Positions 17,401 through 26,260 of a stretch of DNA of 34,230 nucleotides are shown piece after piece (the stretch's first letter is position 1; the number at the start of each line of letters is the position of its first letter). The DNA comes from Desulfovibrio sp. GTDB taxonomy: Bacteria; Desulfobacterota; Desulfovibrionia; Desulfovibrionales; Desulfovibrionaceae. The stretch is taken from positions 93,997 through 128,226 of the forward strand of contig JAAUYU010000010.1 of NCBI GenBank assembly GCA_014804965.1, read 5' to 3'. The translations under genes were made by a program, and so were the position numbers. The notes under the pieces were generated by a model. It saw only the letters and a list, made by a program, of their open reading frames with translations. It searched no databases and was not told the DNA's origin.

Positions 17401-17977
17401 CGGCGAGCTCCATGAGGCCCGCGTTGACGCGCGCCTGCTCGTCAAGGCCGTTGGACTGGAGTTCCAGATAGAAGCGGCCGGGATAGATGGCCGCGTATTC
17501 GTCGGCGAGCGCGCGGGCCTTGTCCATGTCCCTGGCCGAGATGGCGCGGGGAATCTCGCCCGCAAGGCAGGCCGAGAGGCAGACAAGCCCCTCGGAATAG
17601 CGGCGCAGCTGCGCCTTGTCCACGCGCGGCTTGTAGTAGAAGCCGTCCAGAAAGCCGTGGCTCACCAGCTTGACGAGATTGTGATAGCCCGTGTCGTTCT
17701 GGGCGAGCAGGATGAGGTGGTTGCGCAGCTTGCCCGTTTCCGCCGTCCTGTCCGTATGGTCGGCGCAGGTATAGACCTCGCAGCCGAGAATGGGCTTGAG
17801 GCCGAAATCCTTGCAGGTGGAGTAGAAATAGGCCGCGCCGAAGAGGTTGCCGTGGTCCGTGATGGCGCAGGCCGCCATGCCGTTGTCCTTGGCGCGGGCG
17901 CACAGGTCCTTGATGCGGATGGCCCCGTCAAGAAGGCTGTATTCCGTGTGACAATGGAGATGGACAAAGTCGGACAT
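14474..17977 (-). CDS. dnaE: DNA polymerase III alpha subunit
   Basis: DnaE is the catalytic subunit of the replicative DNA polymerase. The 1167 residues match the E. coli-type DnaE1 length. The order is: N-terminal PHP domain (HLHCHTEYSLLDGA, residues 6-19), polymerase core with the catalytic PDIDVDF at about 398-404 and a third acidic site in KFDFLGLKT near 553, fingers and tandem helix-hairpin-helix regions, and a C-terminal OB-fold (about 985-1060). No inserted exonuclease domain is present, so it is not PolC. The ATG at 17977 has AGGAG 5 bases upstream. It lies 75 bases after lolA and is the last gene of the efp-ftsK-lolA-dnaE run. Long open frames on the opposite strand are a by-product of high GC. 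Confidence 0.97.
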   Translation of the reverse strand: MSDFVHLHCHTEYSLLDGAIRIKDLCARAKDNGMAACAITDHGNLFGAAYFYSTCKDFGLKPILGCEVYTCADHTDRTAETGKLRNHLILLAQNDTGYHNLVKLVSHGFLDGFYYKPRVDKAQLRRYSEGLVCLSACLAGEIPRAISARDMDKARALADEYAAIYPGRFYLELQSNGLDEQARVNAGLMELAESAGLPLVATNDCHYLEAGDADAHEVLLCIQTQTTMDDPRRMRFETRELYYKTTEEMERAFSHVPEALANTARIAESCNVELDFGHHYFPVYPLPEGASMESEFRRLAEEGLEKRLAAHPDREHIDADRYRERLQHEISVILEMGFPGYFLIVQEFINWAKNHAIPVGPGRGSAAGSLVAWALRITNLDPLPYNLLFERFLNIERVSLPDIDVDFCERRRGDVIKHMVETYGEGSVAQITTFGTMKARGVVRDVGRALGMSFAETDRIAKLVPESLKMTIDKALEQEPELRRLQEEDEQVRRLLDTAKRLEGLARHASTHAAGLVVSDRPMEEYLPLYLGKRGELVTQFDGPMTEKAGLVKFDFLGLKTMTLIQDTLDNIVRQGAEPPDLDTLPLTDAPTYELYARGDTDGIFQVESSGMRQYLRMLRPTCFEDIIAMLALYRPGPLGSGMVDEFIKRKHGQVPVVYPHDSLGECLRDTYGVIVYQEQVMQIAQIIASYTLGGADLLRRAMGKKKPEAMARERVTFVAGAEKNGIPPEKANEIFDLMEKFAEYGFNKSHSAAYALISYFTAYLKVHHKVEFMAALLTSEMGNQDKLLKYVAACKDMGIEVGQPSVNESEREFSARGGRVIFGLGGIKNVGDEAIREIIEARREGGAYGSLFDLAGRVSLRKVTKRVLESLIKGGACDCFGVPRAAMLAALDLVVARAQKKARAQNSPQVSLLAMAPAQESAPLPGIGIDCPEAALPEMADDLKLKAEKEALGFFLTSHPLQPFSREIPRLGLTTLDSLHELFAGARVNCAVLVTSLREVVTKRGDRMAFVAVEDFTGHAEVTFFPRDYAEARELIKSEQPLWLTARLESQGETNRENPEVEEDAETPGVECKLLGQRVRLLADVCAESDQPVQVEIPAHRLGRADILALRHILESHPGEVEAQAIVCLDGCQCHLRLDGALKVRPGPELTRALAAWAEGPENAVA

Positions 17978-18009
17978 GGGGGCTCCTGCGCGGAAGCTTG
18001 CGGCAATCG

Positions 18010-18030
18010 GCCGCCCTTTTAGCGGGCGGC
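18010..18030 (-). terminator. Hairpin between lolA and dnaE, possible attenuator
   Basis: GCCGCCC and GGGCGGC pair perfectly over 7 bp around a 7-base loop. On the minus strand no T-run follows, so it is a weak terminator at best. It may reduce readthrough into dnaE or stabilise an mRNA end. Confidence 0.4.
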
Positions 18031-18052
18031 TGTTCCCGGTCGCTTCCCGGCA

Positions 18053-18748
18053 CTACTTGAAAAGTTCCCGCTCCTCGATGGTGCGGTCGATGCGGTCCTC
18101 CACCTCCACACCCTTGGGCGGCGTGAAGCGGAATTCCGCAGAGGAAATGCGCGCGTCCGGCCTGAAGGACGTGAAGCGCACGTCATTGGCATTGCCGTAA
18201 AAATCCACGATGTTCGCCCGGCGGATATAGCCGCTTTCCGGCTCCACCCAGAGGGTCGCCTCCACCATTTGCGGGCTCGGCTCATGCGGATAGAGCACAA
18301 GCCGCACGAGGTTCCCGTCCTTTCCCGCCGTCTTGACGTCAAAATCCCGGTTCATGGCGGCCTGGCCGGTGAGCACCTGGATGATGCTGCGCGAATCCTG
18401 GACGAGGTTCGGGGGATAGCGGTAGGCGATCTCCTCGTCCGGGAGATAGTCCCAGATTTCCTTGCCCGTGACCACAAGGGTCTCCTCATGTGGCTTGGCC
18501 GTCTGCCAGCGGATGAGGAGCGGCTTCTGGAAGAGCAGATGTCCCTTGCGCTTTTCCACCGAGCCGCTCTCCTTGTGGGTGAGGGTCTGCTCAAAGTCCG
18601 CGTCGAAGGACTTGAGGGCCTCATAGCGCGTGCGGATGAGGTCCGCGTAGCGGATGGCGTCGTCCCCCGCCCCGGCCGCGGGCACGGCCCAAAGCGTGAG
18701 GAGCGTGGCAAGAACGGCCCACGCGCACGCCGTCACAGTGGTTCGCAT
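18053..18748 (-). CDS. lolA: Outer-membrane lipoprotein carrier protein LolA
   Basis: LolA is a periplasmic chaperone that takes lipoproteins released from the inner membrane by LolCDE and passes them to the outer membrane. The 231 residues begin with a Sec signal peptide (hydrophobic stretch to about residue 24, cleavage near AAGA-GDDA). The mature part shows LolA features: an early SFDADFEQTL segment, LLFQKPLLIRWQ, EIWDYLPDEEIAYRY, and repeated beta-strand patterns toward the end. The ATG at 18748 has AAGGAG 6 bases upstream. It lies 59 bases downstream of ftsK, in the same direction as dnaE, and is likely part of the efp operon. Confidence 0.9.
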   Translation of the reverse strand: MRTTVTACAWAVLATLLTLWAVPAAGAGDDAIRYADLIRTRYEALKSFDADFEQTLTHKESGSVEKRKGHLLFQKPLLIRWQTAKPHEETLVVTGKEIWDYLPDEEIAYRYPPNLVQDSRSIIQVLTGQAAMNRDFDVKTAGKDGNLVRLVLYPHEPSPQMVEATLWVEPESGYIRRANIVDFYGNANDVRFTSFRPDARISSAEFRFTPPKGVEVEDRIDRTIEERELFK

Positions 18749-18807
18749 GGTTCACTCCTTTTCGGGGAGGATTTGTGCGCTTCGCAAGCGCCGGGCAAAT
18801 GCGGCGC

Positions 18808-21237
18808 CTAGCCCCGGATGATGGGCCGGGGCTTGCTGCCGTTGGCGGGCCCGACCAGCCCCTCGGCCTCGAACTGGTCCATGAGCCTTGTCGCGCGGTT
18901 GTAGCCCACCTGGAGGCGCCGCTGGAGCAGCGAGGTGGAAATGGAGGAGCGGCCCGACTCCAGCAGGAAGGCGCGGGCCTCCTCATAGAGCGGGTCCTGC
19001 GAGGCGTCGCCCCCGCCGCCGGGGCCAGCGGCCGCGGCCGCGCTCCACTGCGAGAAGTCCACCTCATAGGTGGGCTGAAGCTGGCGCTTCCAGTGGTTGA
19101 CCACGGCCTGCACCTCCTCGTCGGCGAGGAAGGGACCGTGCAGGCGCTGGAGGCGGCCGCCGCTGGGCTTGAAGAGCATGTCGCCCCGGCCGAGAAGCTG
19201 CTCCGCGCCCATCTGGTCGAGAATGGTGCGCGAATCGTGGCGCGAGGTCACCTGAAAGGAAATGCGGCAGGGGAAATTGGCCTTGATGAGCCCGGTCACC
19301 ACGTCCACGCTGGGGCGCTGCGTGGCGAGGATCATGTGGATGCCGGCCGCGCGGGCGAGCTGCGCCAGACGCACCACGCTCGTCTCCACCTCGCGGGCCG
19401 CGGTCATCATCAGGTCCGCCAGCTCGTCGATGACGATGACGAGATAGGGCAGGCGCTCAAGGTCCGCGAGATCCGGCGGAAGATCGTTCCTGAAGGCCGC
19501 GAGCTTCTGGTTATAGGCCGCCACATTGCGCACGCCGAGGCGCGCCATGGCCCGGTAGCGGTTGTCCATTTCCTGCACGGCCCAGTCGAGGGCGTTCTTG
19601 GCGTCCGCCATTTCGGTGACAACGGGATGCACGAGGTGCGGCTCATCCGCATAGACCGCCATCTCGATGCGCTTGGGGTCGATGAGGAGGAGGCGCAGGT
19701 CTTGCGGCTGGGTGCGGTAGAGCAGGCTCACCAGGATGGCGTTGAGGCAGACGCTCTTGCCCGCACCCGTGGCCCCGGCCACCAGAAGGTGCGGCATCCG
19801 CGTGAGATCGGCCATGGCCGGGCGCCCGGCGATGTCCTTGCCGAGGATCATGGTCAGCGGCCCGCAGCCGCGCCGGAAGGCGTCCGAGGCGGCGAGCTCG
19901 CGGAAATTGACGGTCTCGCGCTGCTCGTTGGGGATCTCGATGCCCACGGTGTCCGAACCGGGGATGGGCGCCTGGATGCGCACGGCCGGGGCCTTGAGCG
20001 CGCGGCTCAAATCGTCGCTCAGGTTGGCGATGCGGTTGACGCGGATGCCGGGCGCGGGCCTCACCTCGTACATGGTGACCACAGGCCCCGGCGTGACGCG
20101 CACAAGGTCGCCCTGGATGTCGAAATCCTTGAGGCAGCCCATGAGCGCCGCGCCCTTGGCCTCCAGATTCTCGCGGCCACGTTGCGCCCCGGCCGGGGGC
20201 GGGGGGGTGAGCAGGTCGAGCCCGGGAAGCGGTATCTTGGCGCGCCGGGGGCGCGGGGTTTCCGCAGGGTGAGCAGCGGCTGGCGCGGGCCTCGGCGCGG
20301 CCGGAGCCTGCGCCGCTGTCGGGGCCTGCGCGGCAGCGTGCGGCGGCTCCGCCTGCGGGGCCGGACCGGCTTGAGGCCCGGCATCTTCAGCCTCCGCATC
20401 GGCAAGGGAAACTTCAGCGCCCGCATTGGCTTCAGGAGCGCGCGCCCCGGCCTCCCCTTCCGCGGGGAAGTCCAGTTCCGGCATCTTCCCGGCCGTGGGC
20501 CGGATGCTGCCGAGCGCGTCCCGCCACTTCGCAAGGCGCGCCTTCAGGTCCGTCACGTCCGGCAGGGGGAGCCGCGCGCAGAGGCGCCTCCACCACGGCT
20601 CGCCCGCCCCGGCGGCCACGCTATCGCCGTCGGGTGCCAGAAATTCCGCGGGCGCGTCAGCCTGTTTCCGCTCCTTGCGCTCCTCGAGGCGCGTCACCAC
20701 CCAGTCCTTCAGGGCCGCGGCCAAGGTGAACCAGGAGAAGTTGCAGGCCAGTTGCAGGCCCACAAGCAGCACGAAACACCAGAGCATTGTGGAGCCCACG
20801 GGGCTCAGGTAGAGGCGTGCGTTGTCATAGAGGGCGCTCCCCACCATGCCGCCGCCCGCAAGGTCGCCGATGGAAAGGTCCCACCAGGAGCCGGCCACGA
20901 GCAGGCAGAGCGTGAGCAGGAAGAAGCCGCACCAGCGCCACCAATGCAGGGCATAGCCGGAGGAGACATAGGCCGCCCCCAGCGCCCCGAACACCAGGGG
21001 CCACAGGAAGGCGGCCACGCCAAAGACATCGTTGAGGAAGCCCGCGGCATAGGCCCCGAACAGGCCCGCCTTGTTGTGCACCGGCCCCGGGGAGCTCACC
21101 ACATGGTTGAAGCTCTGGTCGGCCGCGTCGAAGCTCACAAGGCTCAGGAGGAGCAGCAGGGCCCAGAAGAGCAGGAACAGGCCGAAAAGCTCGCGCAGGA
21201 ACTTGCGAATATCCGTGGACGTGTCCTCCAGCGGCAA
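18808..21237 (-). CDS. ftsK: DNA translocase FtsK/SpoIIIE
   Basis: FtsK is a septum-anchored ATPase that pumps DNA to clear the chromosome terminus during division. From the TTG at 21237 the protein has 809 residues: four membrane segments (about 14-33, 57-92, 100-118 and 148-166), an Ala/Pro-rich linker (about 275-325), the motor domain with Walker A GATGAGKS (about 485) and a Walker B region LVIVIDELADLM, and a C-terminal winged-helix gamma domain ending near the stop. The start is uncertain: no ATG precedes the first membrane segment. TTG at 21237 lies 8 bases after the efp stop codon and gives a natural N-terminus; another TTG at 21309 lies inside efp. The linker is short compared with E. 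coli FtsK. Confidence 0.93.
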   Translation of the reverse strand: MPLEDTSTDIRKFLRELFGLFLLFWALLLLLSLVSFDAADQSFNHVVSSPGPVHNKAGLFGAYAAGFLNDVFGVAAFLWPLVFGALGAAYVSSGYALHWWRWCGFFLLTLCLLVAGSWWDLSIGDLAGGGMVGSALYDNARLYLSPVGSTMLWCFVLLVGLQLACNFSWFTLAAALKDWVVTRLEERKERKQADAPAEFLAPDGDSVAAGAGEPWWRRLCARLPLPDVTDLKARLAKWRDALGSIRPTAGKMPELDFPAEGEAGARAPEANAGAEVSLADAEAEDAGPQAGPAPQAEPPHAAAQAPTAAQAPAAPRPAPAAAHPAETPRPRRAKIPLPGLDLLTPPPPAGAQRGRENLEAKGAALMGCLKDFDIQGDLVRVTPGPVVTMYEVRPAPGIRVNRIANLSDDLSRALKAPAVRIQAPIPGSDTVGIEIPNEQRETVNFRELAASDAFRRGCGPLTMILGKDIAGRPAMADLTRMPHLLVAGATGAGKSVCLNAILVSLLYRTQPQDLRLLLIDPKRIEMAVYADEPHLVHPVVTEMADAKNALDWAVQEMDNRYRAMARLGVRNVAAYNQKLAAFRNDLPPDLADLERLPYLVIVIDELADLMMTAAREVETSVVRLAQLARAAGIHMILATQRPSVDVVTGLIKANFPCRISFQVTSRHDSRTILDQMGAEQLLGRGDMLFKPSGGRLQRLHGPFLADEEVQAVVNHWKRQLQPTYEVDFSQWSAAAAAGPGGGGDASQDPLYEEARAFLLESGRSSISTSLLQRRLQVGYNRATRLMDQFEAEGLVGPANGSKPRPIIRG

Positions 21238-21244
21238 GCGGGGC

Positions 21245-21802
21245 TTATTCCCGGCCCAGGTATTCCTTGGTGCGGGTATCGACCTTGATCCTGTCGCCGA
21301 TATTGACAAAGATGGGCACCTGCACCACGAGGCCCGTCTCCAGCGTGGCGGGCTTGGTCACATTGCTCACCGTGTCGCCCTTGGCGCCGGGCTCGGTGTC
21401 CGTGATCTCGAGCACGAGGGACAGCGGGATGTCGATGTCGAGCGGACGGCCCTGATAGAGGAGCACGCGGCACTGCTGGCCATCCTTGAGGAAGCCCTCC
21501 TTGCCGCCGGTGGTGGCCACGGGCATGGAAAGCTGCTCATAGGTGGTCATGTCCATGAAGATGAGGTCGTCGCCCTCGCGATAGAGGAACTGCATGTCGC
21601 GCGTTTCCATGTCCGGCTTGCCCACCTTGTCGCCCGAGCGGAAGGTGATGTCCTGGATGCGGCCGGTGAGGATGTTGCGCAGCTTGGTGCGCACCATGGC
21701 GCCGCCCTTGCCGGGCTTGAAATGCTGGAACTCAACGATTTCGTAGGGGGTGCCTTCCACCTCGATCTTGAGGCCCTTGCGAAAATCAGTGGTTGAATAC
21801 AT
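21245..21802 (-). CDS. efp: Elongation factor P
   Basis: EF-P binds stalled ribosomes between the P and E sites and helps form peptide bonds at proline stretches. The 185 residues have the three beta-barrel domains of the family. The domain I tip reads [10 protein letters not shown], with the modifiable residue at Lys32 (equivalent to E. coli Lys34). The ATG at 21802 has AGGAGG 5 bases upstream. It is the first gene of the efp-ftsK-lolA-dnaE run, with a good promoter upstream. No modification gene (epmA, epmB or earP) is in the window, so how Lys32 is modified, if at all, is unknown. Confidence 0.96.
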   Translation of the reverse strand: MYSTTDFRKGLKIEVEGTPYEIVEFQHFKPGKGGAMVRTKLRNILTGRIQDITFRSGDKVGKPDMETRDMQFLYREGDDLIFMDMTTYEQLSMPVATTGGKEGFLKDGQQCRVLLYQGRPLDIDIPLSLVLEITDTEPGAKGDTVSNVTKPATLETGLVVQVPIFVNIGDRIKVDTRTKEYLGRE

Positions 21803-21904
21803 GCTTCCTCCTGCGGAAGGCGGGCCATCCGCGAAAATTCGTGTCGTGGCGGTTGCAAGGACGGCCGCCGGGGGCTACCTTGGTCCCGCGAATCCGGGCA
21901 CATC

Positions 21905-21932
21905 AGTCTATGCAAAAACGCCCCGCTGTCAA
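21905..21932 (-). promoter_or_regulatory. Candidate sigma-70 promoter of the efp-ftsK-lolA-dnaE run
   Basis: On the minus strand a perfect TTGACA (21927-21932) is followed after 16 bases by TAGACT (21905-21910, 4/6 match). Transcription would start near 21898, leaving a leader of about 95 bases. Confidence 0.6.
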
Positions 21933-21985
21933 GGCGCGGCCCCTGCGGCGCGAGAGCGGCCGCCCCAATTTCACGGAGAACGCAC

Positions 21986-22633
21986 ATGGAAAGCACCCTT
22001 GAACTGGAAACCACGGCCTATGTGACCGGGCAGCTCCCCAAGGTGGACAGGCCGCAGATCGCCCTCGCCGGGCGCTCCAACGTGGGCAAGTCCTCGCTCA
22101 TCAACGCGCTCGCGGGCCGCAAGAAGCTCGCCAAGGTGAGCGCCCAGCCCGGCAAGACGCGCTCGGTCAATTTTTACCGCGTTCGGCCGCAGGATTTCTA
22201 TATCGTGGATTTGCCGGGCTACGGCTATGCCCGCGCGAGCCATGAGGAACGCCGCCAGTGGGCCAAGACGCTGGAGGCCTATATCAGCGGCGATGAGCAC
22301 ATCAAGGCGCTGGCGCTGCTGCTCGATTGCCGGCTGCCCCCGCAACAGCTCGACAGGGACCTTGCGGACTTCGCCGCGTCCAAGGGCCTCCCGGTGCTCC
22401 CCATCCTCACCAAGGCGGACAAGTGCAGCCAGCGCGAGCGGGAGGCCCGGCGGCGCGAATGGCGGGACATTCTCGGCGTGGCGCCCATCATCACCTCGGC
22501 CTCGCACCGGCAGGGCATCGACAAGCTCTGGCGGGCGCTCGACGCGGCGGCCCTGGGTAAGGAGGTCACGGACGGAAAGGTCGGCGAGCCTCTCGCCGCC
22601 ACCGCTGAAACCCTGGCTGGCGCGCAAGCCTAG
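21986..22633 (+). CDS. engB: Ribosome-biogenesis GTPase EngB (YsxC/YihA)
   Basis: EngB is a small GTPase needed for late assembly of the large ribosomal subunit. The 215 residues show G1 GRSNVGKSS (30-38), G3 DLPGYGYA, G4 TKADK and G5 SAS, plus the family's [10 protein letters not shown] switch region. The ATG at 21986 has GGAG 7 bases upstream. A tail of about 20 residues after the GTPase fold is Ala-rich and probably not conserved. The gene is divergent from efp and runs into the end of the MATE gene: the two convergent stop codons share the palindrome CTAG at 22630-22633. Confidence 0.95.
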   Translation: MESTLELETTAYVTGQLPKVDRPQIALAGRSNVGKSSLINALAGRKKLAKVSAQPGKTRSVNFYRVRPQDFYIVDLPGYGYARASHEERRQWAKTLEAYISGDEHIKALALLLDCRLPPQQLDRDLADFAASKGLPVLPILTKADKCSQREREARRREWRDILGVAPIITSASHRQGIDKLWRALDAAALGKEVTDGKVGEPLAATAETLAGAQA

Positions 22634-24078
22634 CGGCGCACCCGCGCCAGCACCTTCTCGGGCGGCAGGGTGTGGAGGTAGCGCACCCTGAGCCAGTAGG
22701 CCGCGGCGCTGAAGCCGAGGGCCGCCAGGTAGCAGATCCAGAAGCCCTCCGCGCCCATGGCCGGCACTATCCAGTCCGTGCGGGCAAGCGCGTAGCCCAG
22801 GGGCAGCCCGATGATCCAGTAGGCCACGAAACAGATGACCGAAATGATGCGCGTGTCGTTGTAGCCGCGCAAGACGCCGATGCCGGACATCTGGAGGCCG
22901 TCCACTATCTGGTAGGCCGCGGCGAACAGCAAAAGGCGCATGGCGAGGCGCGTCACCTCGGGGTCGTCGTTATAGATGTGGACGATGTTCCCGCGGAAGA
23001 GGATGGTCCCCCCGCAAATGAGGAGCGCGAAAACCACGCTGAGCGTCATGGCCGTGAGCGCGCAGAGCTTGGCCTGCGCCACCTTGCGCGCGCCGAGGCA
23101 ATAGCCCACGCGGATGGTGGCCGTCATGCCGATGGCGAGCGGCACCATGAAGATGAGCGCGCTGAAGTTCATGGCGATCTGGTTGCCCGCCACCATGACC
23201 GTGCCGAGCGGGGCCAGCAGGATGGCGCTCAGCGCGAAGAGCGAGACCTCGAAAAAGAGCGCCATGGCACTGGGGAAGCCGATTCGCAGGGCCCGGAACA
23301 TGAGCGGGAAGTCAAAGACCGGTCCCCCGGCTTCGCTGGACTTGCCGCCCCCGGCCCCGGCTGGTTCGCACCTTTTCCTGCACCACGGCAGCCACGGCGC
23401 GAAGAGCGGCCGCAAGTCGCGATATTGCGGGTCGCGCCGCAAAAAGCACATCATGGCGAGGCCCATGAACCAGTAACACACAGCCGAGGCCACGCCGCAG
23501 CCCACTGCCCCCATTGCCGGGAAGCCGCACTTGCCGTAGATGAGCATGTAGTTGCAGGGCACATTGAGCGCAAGGCCCAGAAGGCCGATGATCATGGCAG
23601 GCCTGGTGCGCGAAAAGCCCTCGAGGAAGCTGCGCTGGTTCACGAAGAACATGAAGCCCGGCAGGCCCCACAGCAGCGCCCGGAGATAACCCCCGGCGAG
23701 CTCGGCCATCCTCGGCGCGAGCCCGAAGGCCGTGAGCCGCCAGGAAATGACGTAGAAAAAGCTCATGAGCACCAGGGAGAGGCCGAGCGTGAGCCAGATG
23801 CCCTGACGCAAAAGGTGGGCGGCGCGTCGCCTTTTGCCGCCGCCCACGAATTGCGCGCTCAAGGGCGGGAGCGCCAGCAGGCAGCCGATGCCGAACACGG
23901 CCACAGGCCCCCAGATGGAGCCCGCCACGGCCACGGCAGCCATGTCCTCGGCATTGTATTGCCCGGTCATGGCCGTGTCCGCGAAGTTCATGCCCGTCTG
24001 CGAAAGCTGGGCAATGAAGATGGGCAGCCCGATGACAAAGAAGCGCCGGGCCTCGGCCCAGGAAAAAAAGCTCTTCAT
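22630..24078 (-). CDS. MATE-family efflux transporter
   Basis: This is a 12-segment inner-membrane antiporter of the multidrug and toxin extrusion family, driven by sodium or protons. The 482 residues show two homologous halves of six segments, with [22 protein letters not shown] near the start (NorM-type), and a charged loop between the halves (about 240-262). The ATG at 24078 keeps the first segment, but only a weak AGAG lies upstream. It begins 24 bases after the mqnD stop codon in the same direction and is probably co-transcribed with it. The substrate is unknown; the linkage to menaquinone synthesis may be incidental. Confidence 0.9.
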   Translation of the reverse strand: MKSFFSWAEARRFFVIGLPIFIAQLSQTGMNFADTAMTGQYNAEDMAAVAVAGSIWGPVAVFGIGCLLALPPLSAQFVGGGKRRRAAHLLRQGIWLTLGLSLVLMSFFYVISWRLTAFGLAPRMAELAGGYLRALLWGLPGFMFFVNQRSFLEGFSRTRPAMIIGLLGLALNVPCNYMLIYGKCGFPAMGAVGCGVASAVCYWFMGLAMMCFLRRDPQYRDLRPLFAPWLPWCRKRCEPAGAGGGKSSEAGGPVFDFPLMFRALRIGFPSAMALFFEVSLFALSAILLAPLGTVMVAGNQIAMNFSALIFMVPLAIGMTATIRVGYCLGARKVAQAKLCALTAMTLSVVFALLICGGTILFRGNIVHIYNDDPEVTRLAMRLLLFAAAYQIVDGLQMSGIGVLRGYNDTRIISVICFVAYWIIGLPLGYALARTDWIVPAMGAEGFWICYLAALGFSAAAYWLRVRYLHTLPPEKVLARVRR

Positions 24079-24102
24079 CTCAATCTCTTGCTGTGAACAG
24101 CT

Positions 24103-24978
24103 TCAGGCCGCCTCCGGCCAGAAGAGTCCCGCGCCGGGGAGCGCAACGCCGAGGCGCCTGGCCGAGCGTTCCACCAGGGTTGCGATGGCCTCGCGGCCCG
24201 CAGCTCCCAAATCCTCGCTGAAGGCGGTGACAAAGGTCTCGATGTGCGCCTTCGTCACCGCGTCGTCCAGTTCCTGCGCGTGGGCGCGGATGAAGTCGCG
24301 CGAAGCCTCGGGATGCGCCCAGGCATGGCGCAGGCTTTGGGCGATGCCCGCCTGCACGGCCAGCGCCACATCAGGCGGCAGGCTGCGCCTGCCCGCGATG
24401 GCCCCCAGTGGCAGCGGCAGATGGTATGCCCCCTCCCACCACTGGCCGAGGTCCAGTATCTTGGTGAGGCCGTGGCTCGCATAGGTGAAGCGGCCCTCGT
24501 GGATGATGACGCCGAGCTCCGTCTCGCCGGCTGCCACCGCGTCCATGATGTCGCTGAAGAGGAGCTCCCGGCGCGGCCCGCGAAAACCGCCGTTGAGGTC
24601 AAGGAGCAGGTTGGCGGTGGTCATGAGGCCGGGCACGGCCACGCTGGCCGTGGCCAGTTGCTCCGGCGTGAGCGGCTTCGCCGCGACAACGAGCGGCCCG
24701 CAGCCCCAGCCCAGCGCCGCCCCGGAGGAAAAGAGGGCATAGGCGTCCATGATGCGCGCGACGGCCCCCAGCGAGAGCTTGGTCACGTCGAGGCGCCCCT
24801 CCACGGCGAGGCTGTTCAGCTCCTCCACGTCGGCGAAATGCGGCGCAAAGCGAATGTGTCCCGTCCAGGGCGCGGGCGCGGGCACTCGCACCAGACCCTC
24901 GAGCAGGGCATGGAAGATGAAGGTATCGTTGGGGCAGGGCGAAAGCCCCAAGGTAAGCGTAAGCTCCTGCGCAGACAT
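24103..24978 (-). CDS. mqnD: 1,4-dihydroxy-6-naphthoate synthase MqnD
   Basis: MqnD converts cyclic de-hypoxanthinyl futalosine to 1,4-dihydroxy-6-naphthoate in the futalosine route to menaquinone. The 291 residues have a periplasmic-binding-protein-like fold. The signature GLSPCPNDTFIFHAL lies near the N-terminus, and DVTKLSLGA and GVIIHEGRFTY further on. The ATG at 24978 has GAGGT 4 bases upstream. The open frame continues to 25122 through unrelated upstream sequence. It is divergent from mqnECA, with 133 bases between, so the pathway is split into two back-to-back transcription units. Confidence 0.94.
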   Translation of the reverse strand: MSAQELTLTLGLSPCPNDTFIFHALLEGLVRVPAPAPWTGHIRFAPHFADVEELNSLAVEGRLDVTKLSLGAVARIMDAYALFSSGAALGWGCGPLVVAAKPLTPEQLATASVAVPGLMTTANLLLDLNGGFRGPRRELLFSDIMDAVAAGETELGVIIHEGRFTYASHGLTKILDLGQWWEGAYHLPLPLGAIAGRRSLPPDVALAVQAGIAQSLRHAWAHPEASRDFIRAHAQELDDAVTKAHIETFVTAFSEDLGAAGREAIATLVERSARRLGVALPGAGLFWPEAA

Positions 24979-24990
24979 TTTCACCTCACG

Positions 24991-25018
24991 TTGACAATGC
25001 CGCCGCCGCGGCGATAAG
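24991..25018 (+). promoter_or_regulatory. Candidate sigma-70 promoter of mqnE-mqnC-mqnA
   Basis: A perfect TTGACA (24991-24996) is followed after 16 bases by GATAAG (25013-25018, 4/6 match). Transcription would start near 25025, giving a leader of about 87 bases. Confidence 0.6.
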
Positions 25019-25060
25019 CTGGCGGATGCTCCCGAGCGCCGGACGCCCCGGCATCCCCGG

Positions 25061-25080
25061 CCGCCGGAATCCTCCGGCGG
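25061..25080 (+). other. GC-rich hairpin in the mqnE leader
   Basis: CCGCCGGA and TCCGGCGG pair perfectly over 8 bp with an ATCC loop, ending 31 bases before the mqnE start. No T-run follows. It could stabilise the leader; no regulatory role is shown. Confidence 0.4.
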
Positions 25081-25111
25081 AGCGGGCGGGCGCGCGCCCA
25101 CAAGGACATCC

Positions 25112-26260
25112 ATGCCAGACAAAGCATATTATGCGGCCCTCGGCCTTTCGTCCATCCTTGAAAAGGTGCTTTCCGGGGAGCGCCTCACCTATGAGGACGG
25201 CCTCGCCCTCTTCGCCTGCCCGGACCTCACGGCCGTGGGCGCGCTGGCGGCCGAGGTGCGCTTCCGCCTGCACGGCGACGCGGCCTTCTATGTGGTCAAC
25301 CGCCAGATCAATTATACCAATGTCTGCGTCAACGGCTGCCTCTTTTGCGCCTTCAGGCGCGACCATGAGGACGAAACCGGGGCCTTTGTGCTCGGCAAGG
25401 AGGACATCCTGGCGAGGCTCGAGGCCGCCCAGGGCGGGAGCCTCAGCCTTGACGAGATGCACATGGTGGGCGGTTGCCACCCGAAGCTCGGGCTCGCCTG
25501 GTTCGAGGACCTGTTGCGCACCGTGGCCGACCGCTGGCCGGGCTTGCCGCTCAAGGCCTTCACCCCGGTTGAGATCGCGCATTTCGCCGCCCTCGAGGGC
25601 ATCAGCACCCTCGAGGTGCTTCAGCGCCTCAAGGCCTGCGGCCTTCGGATGATGCCCGGCGGCGGCGCGGAGATTTTTGATTCGGAACTGCGCGCCCATA
25701 TCTGCCCGCACAAGGCCGACGCGGAGGCATGGCTGCGCATCTCGGGCGAGGCGCACAGCTTAGGCATCGCGACCAACTGCACCATGCTCTTCGGGCATCT
25801 GGAAAGCCACGCCATGCGCGTGGAGCACCTCCTGCGCTTACGCGCGCAGCAGGACGAGAGCGGCGGCTTCACCTGCTTCATCCCCCTGCCCTTCCTGACG
25901 GAGAACAGCCGCCTTGAGCTCCCCGAGGAGCGCTCGGGCCCGGTGCGCGGGCTCGACCAGTTGCGCACCCTGGCCGTCTCGCGGCTTTTGCTCGACAATA
26001 TCCCGCATATCAAGGCCTACTGGATCATGCTCGGGCCCAAGCTCGCGCAGACGGCGCTCTGGTACGGCGCGGACGACCTTGACGGCACCATCGTGGAGGA
26101 GCGTATCGGCCACATGGCGGGTGCGGCCTCGGCGCAGGGCATGACCATCGCCGAGCTTGAGGCCATGATCCGCGCTTCGGGCTTCCGCCCGGTGCGCCGC
26201 AACGCCGTTTTTGAGGCCGTTCCCGACGCGGAAAACGCCGCCTGCAAGGAGAGCTGCTGA
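25112..26260 (+). CDS. mqnE: Aminofutalosine synthase MqnE (radical SAM)
   Basis: MqnE adds the adenosyl radical to 3-[(1-carboxyvinyl)oxy]benzoate, the MqnA product, giving 6-amino-6-deoxyfutalosine. The 382 residues have the radical-SAM cluster motif C72-x3-C76-x2-C79 in NYTNVCVNGCLFCAF. The segment MVGGCHPKL separates MqnE from MqnC, which has GGHHPDL. MPGGGAEI and a conserved C-terminal region follow. The ATG at 25112 has AAGGA 5 bases upstream. Its TGA overlaps the mqnC ATG by one base, so translation is coupled. Confidence 0.94.
   Translation: MPDKAYYAALGLSSILEKVLSGERLTYEDGLALFACPDLTAVGALAAEVRFRLHGDAAFYVVNRQINYTNVCVNGCLFCAFRRDHEDETGAFVLGKEDILARLEAAQGGSLSLDEMHMVGGCHPKLGLAWFEDLLRTVADRWPGLPLKAFTPVEIAHFAALEGISTLEVLQRLKACGLRMMPGGGAEIFDSELRAHICPHKADAEAWLRISGEAHSLGIATNCTMLFGHLESHAMRVEHLLRLRAQQDESGGFTCFIPLPFLTENSRLELPEERSGPVRGLDQLRTLAVSRLLLDNIPHIKAYWIMLGPKLAQTALWYGADDLDGTIVEERIGHMAGAASAQGMTIAELEAMIRASGFRPVRRNAVFEAVPDAENAACKESC

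Noticed and set aside
14432..18022. 1196-codon open frame opposite dnaE
   Set aside because: It is antisense to a complete dnaE with all its motifs. Long shadow frames are usual in GC-rich coding DNA with biased third positions.
18775..21288. 837-codon open frame opposite ftsK
   Set aside because: It is antisense to ftsK, has no known motif, and its composition is typical of shadow frames.
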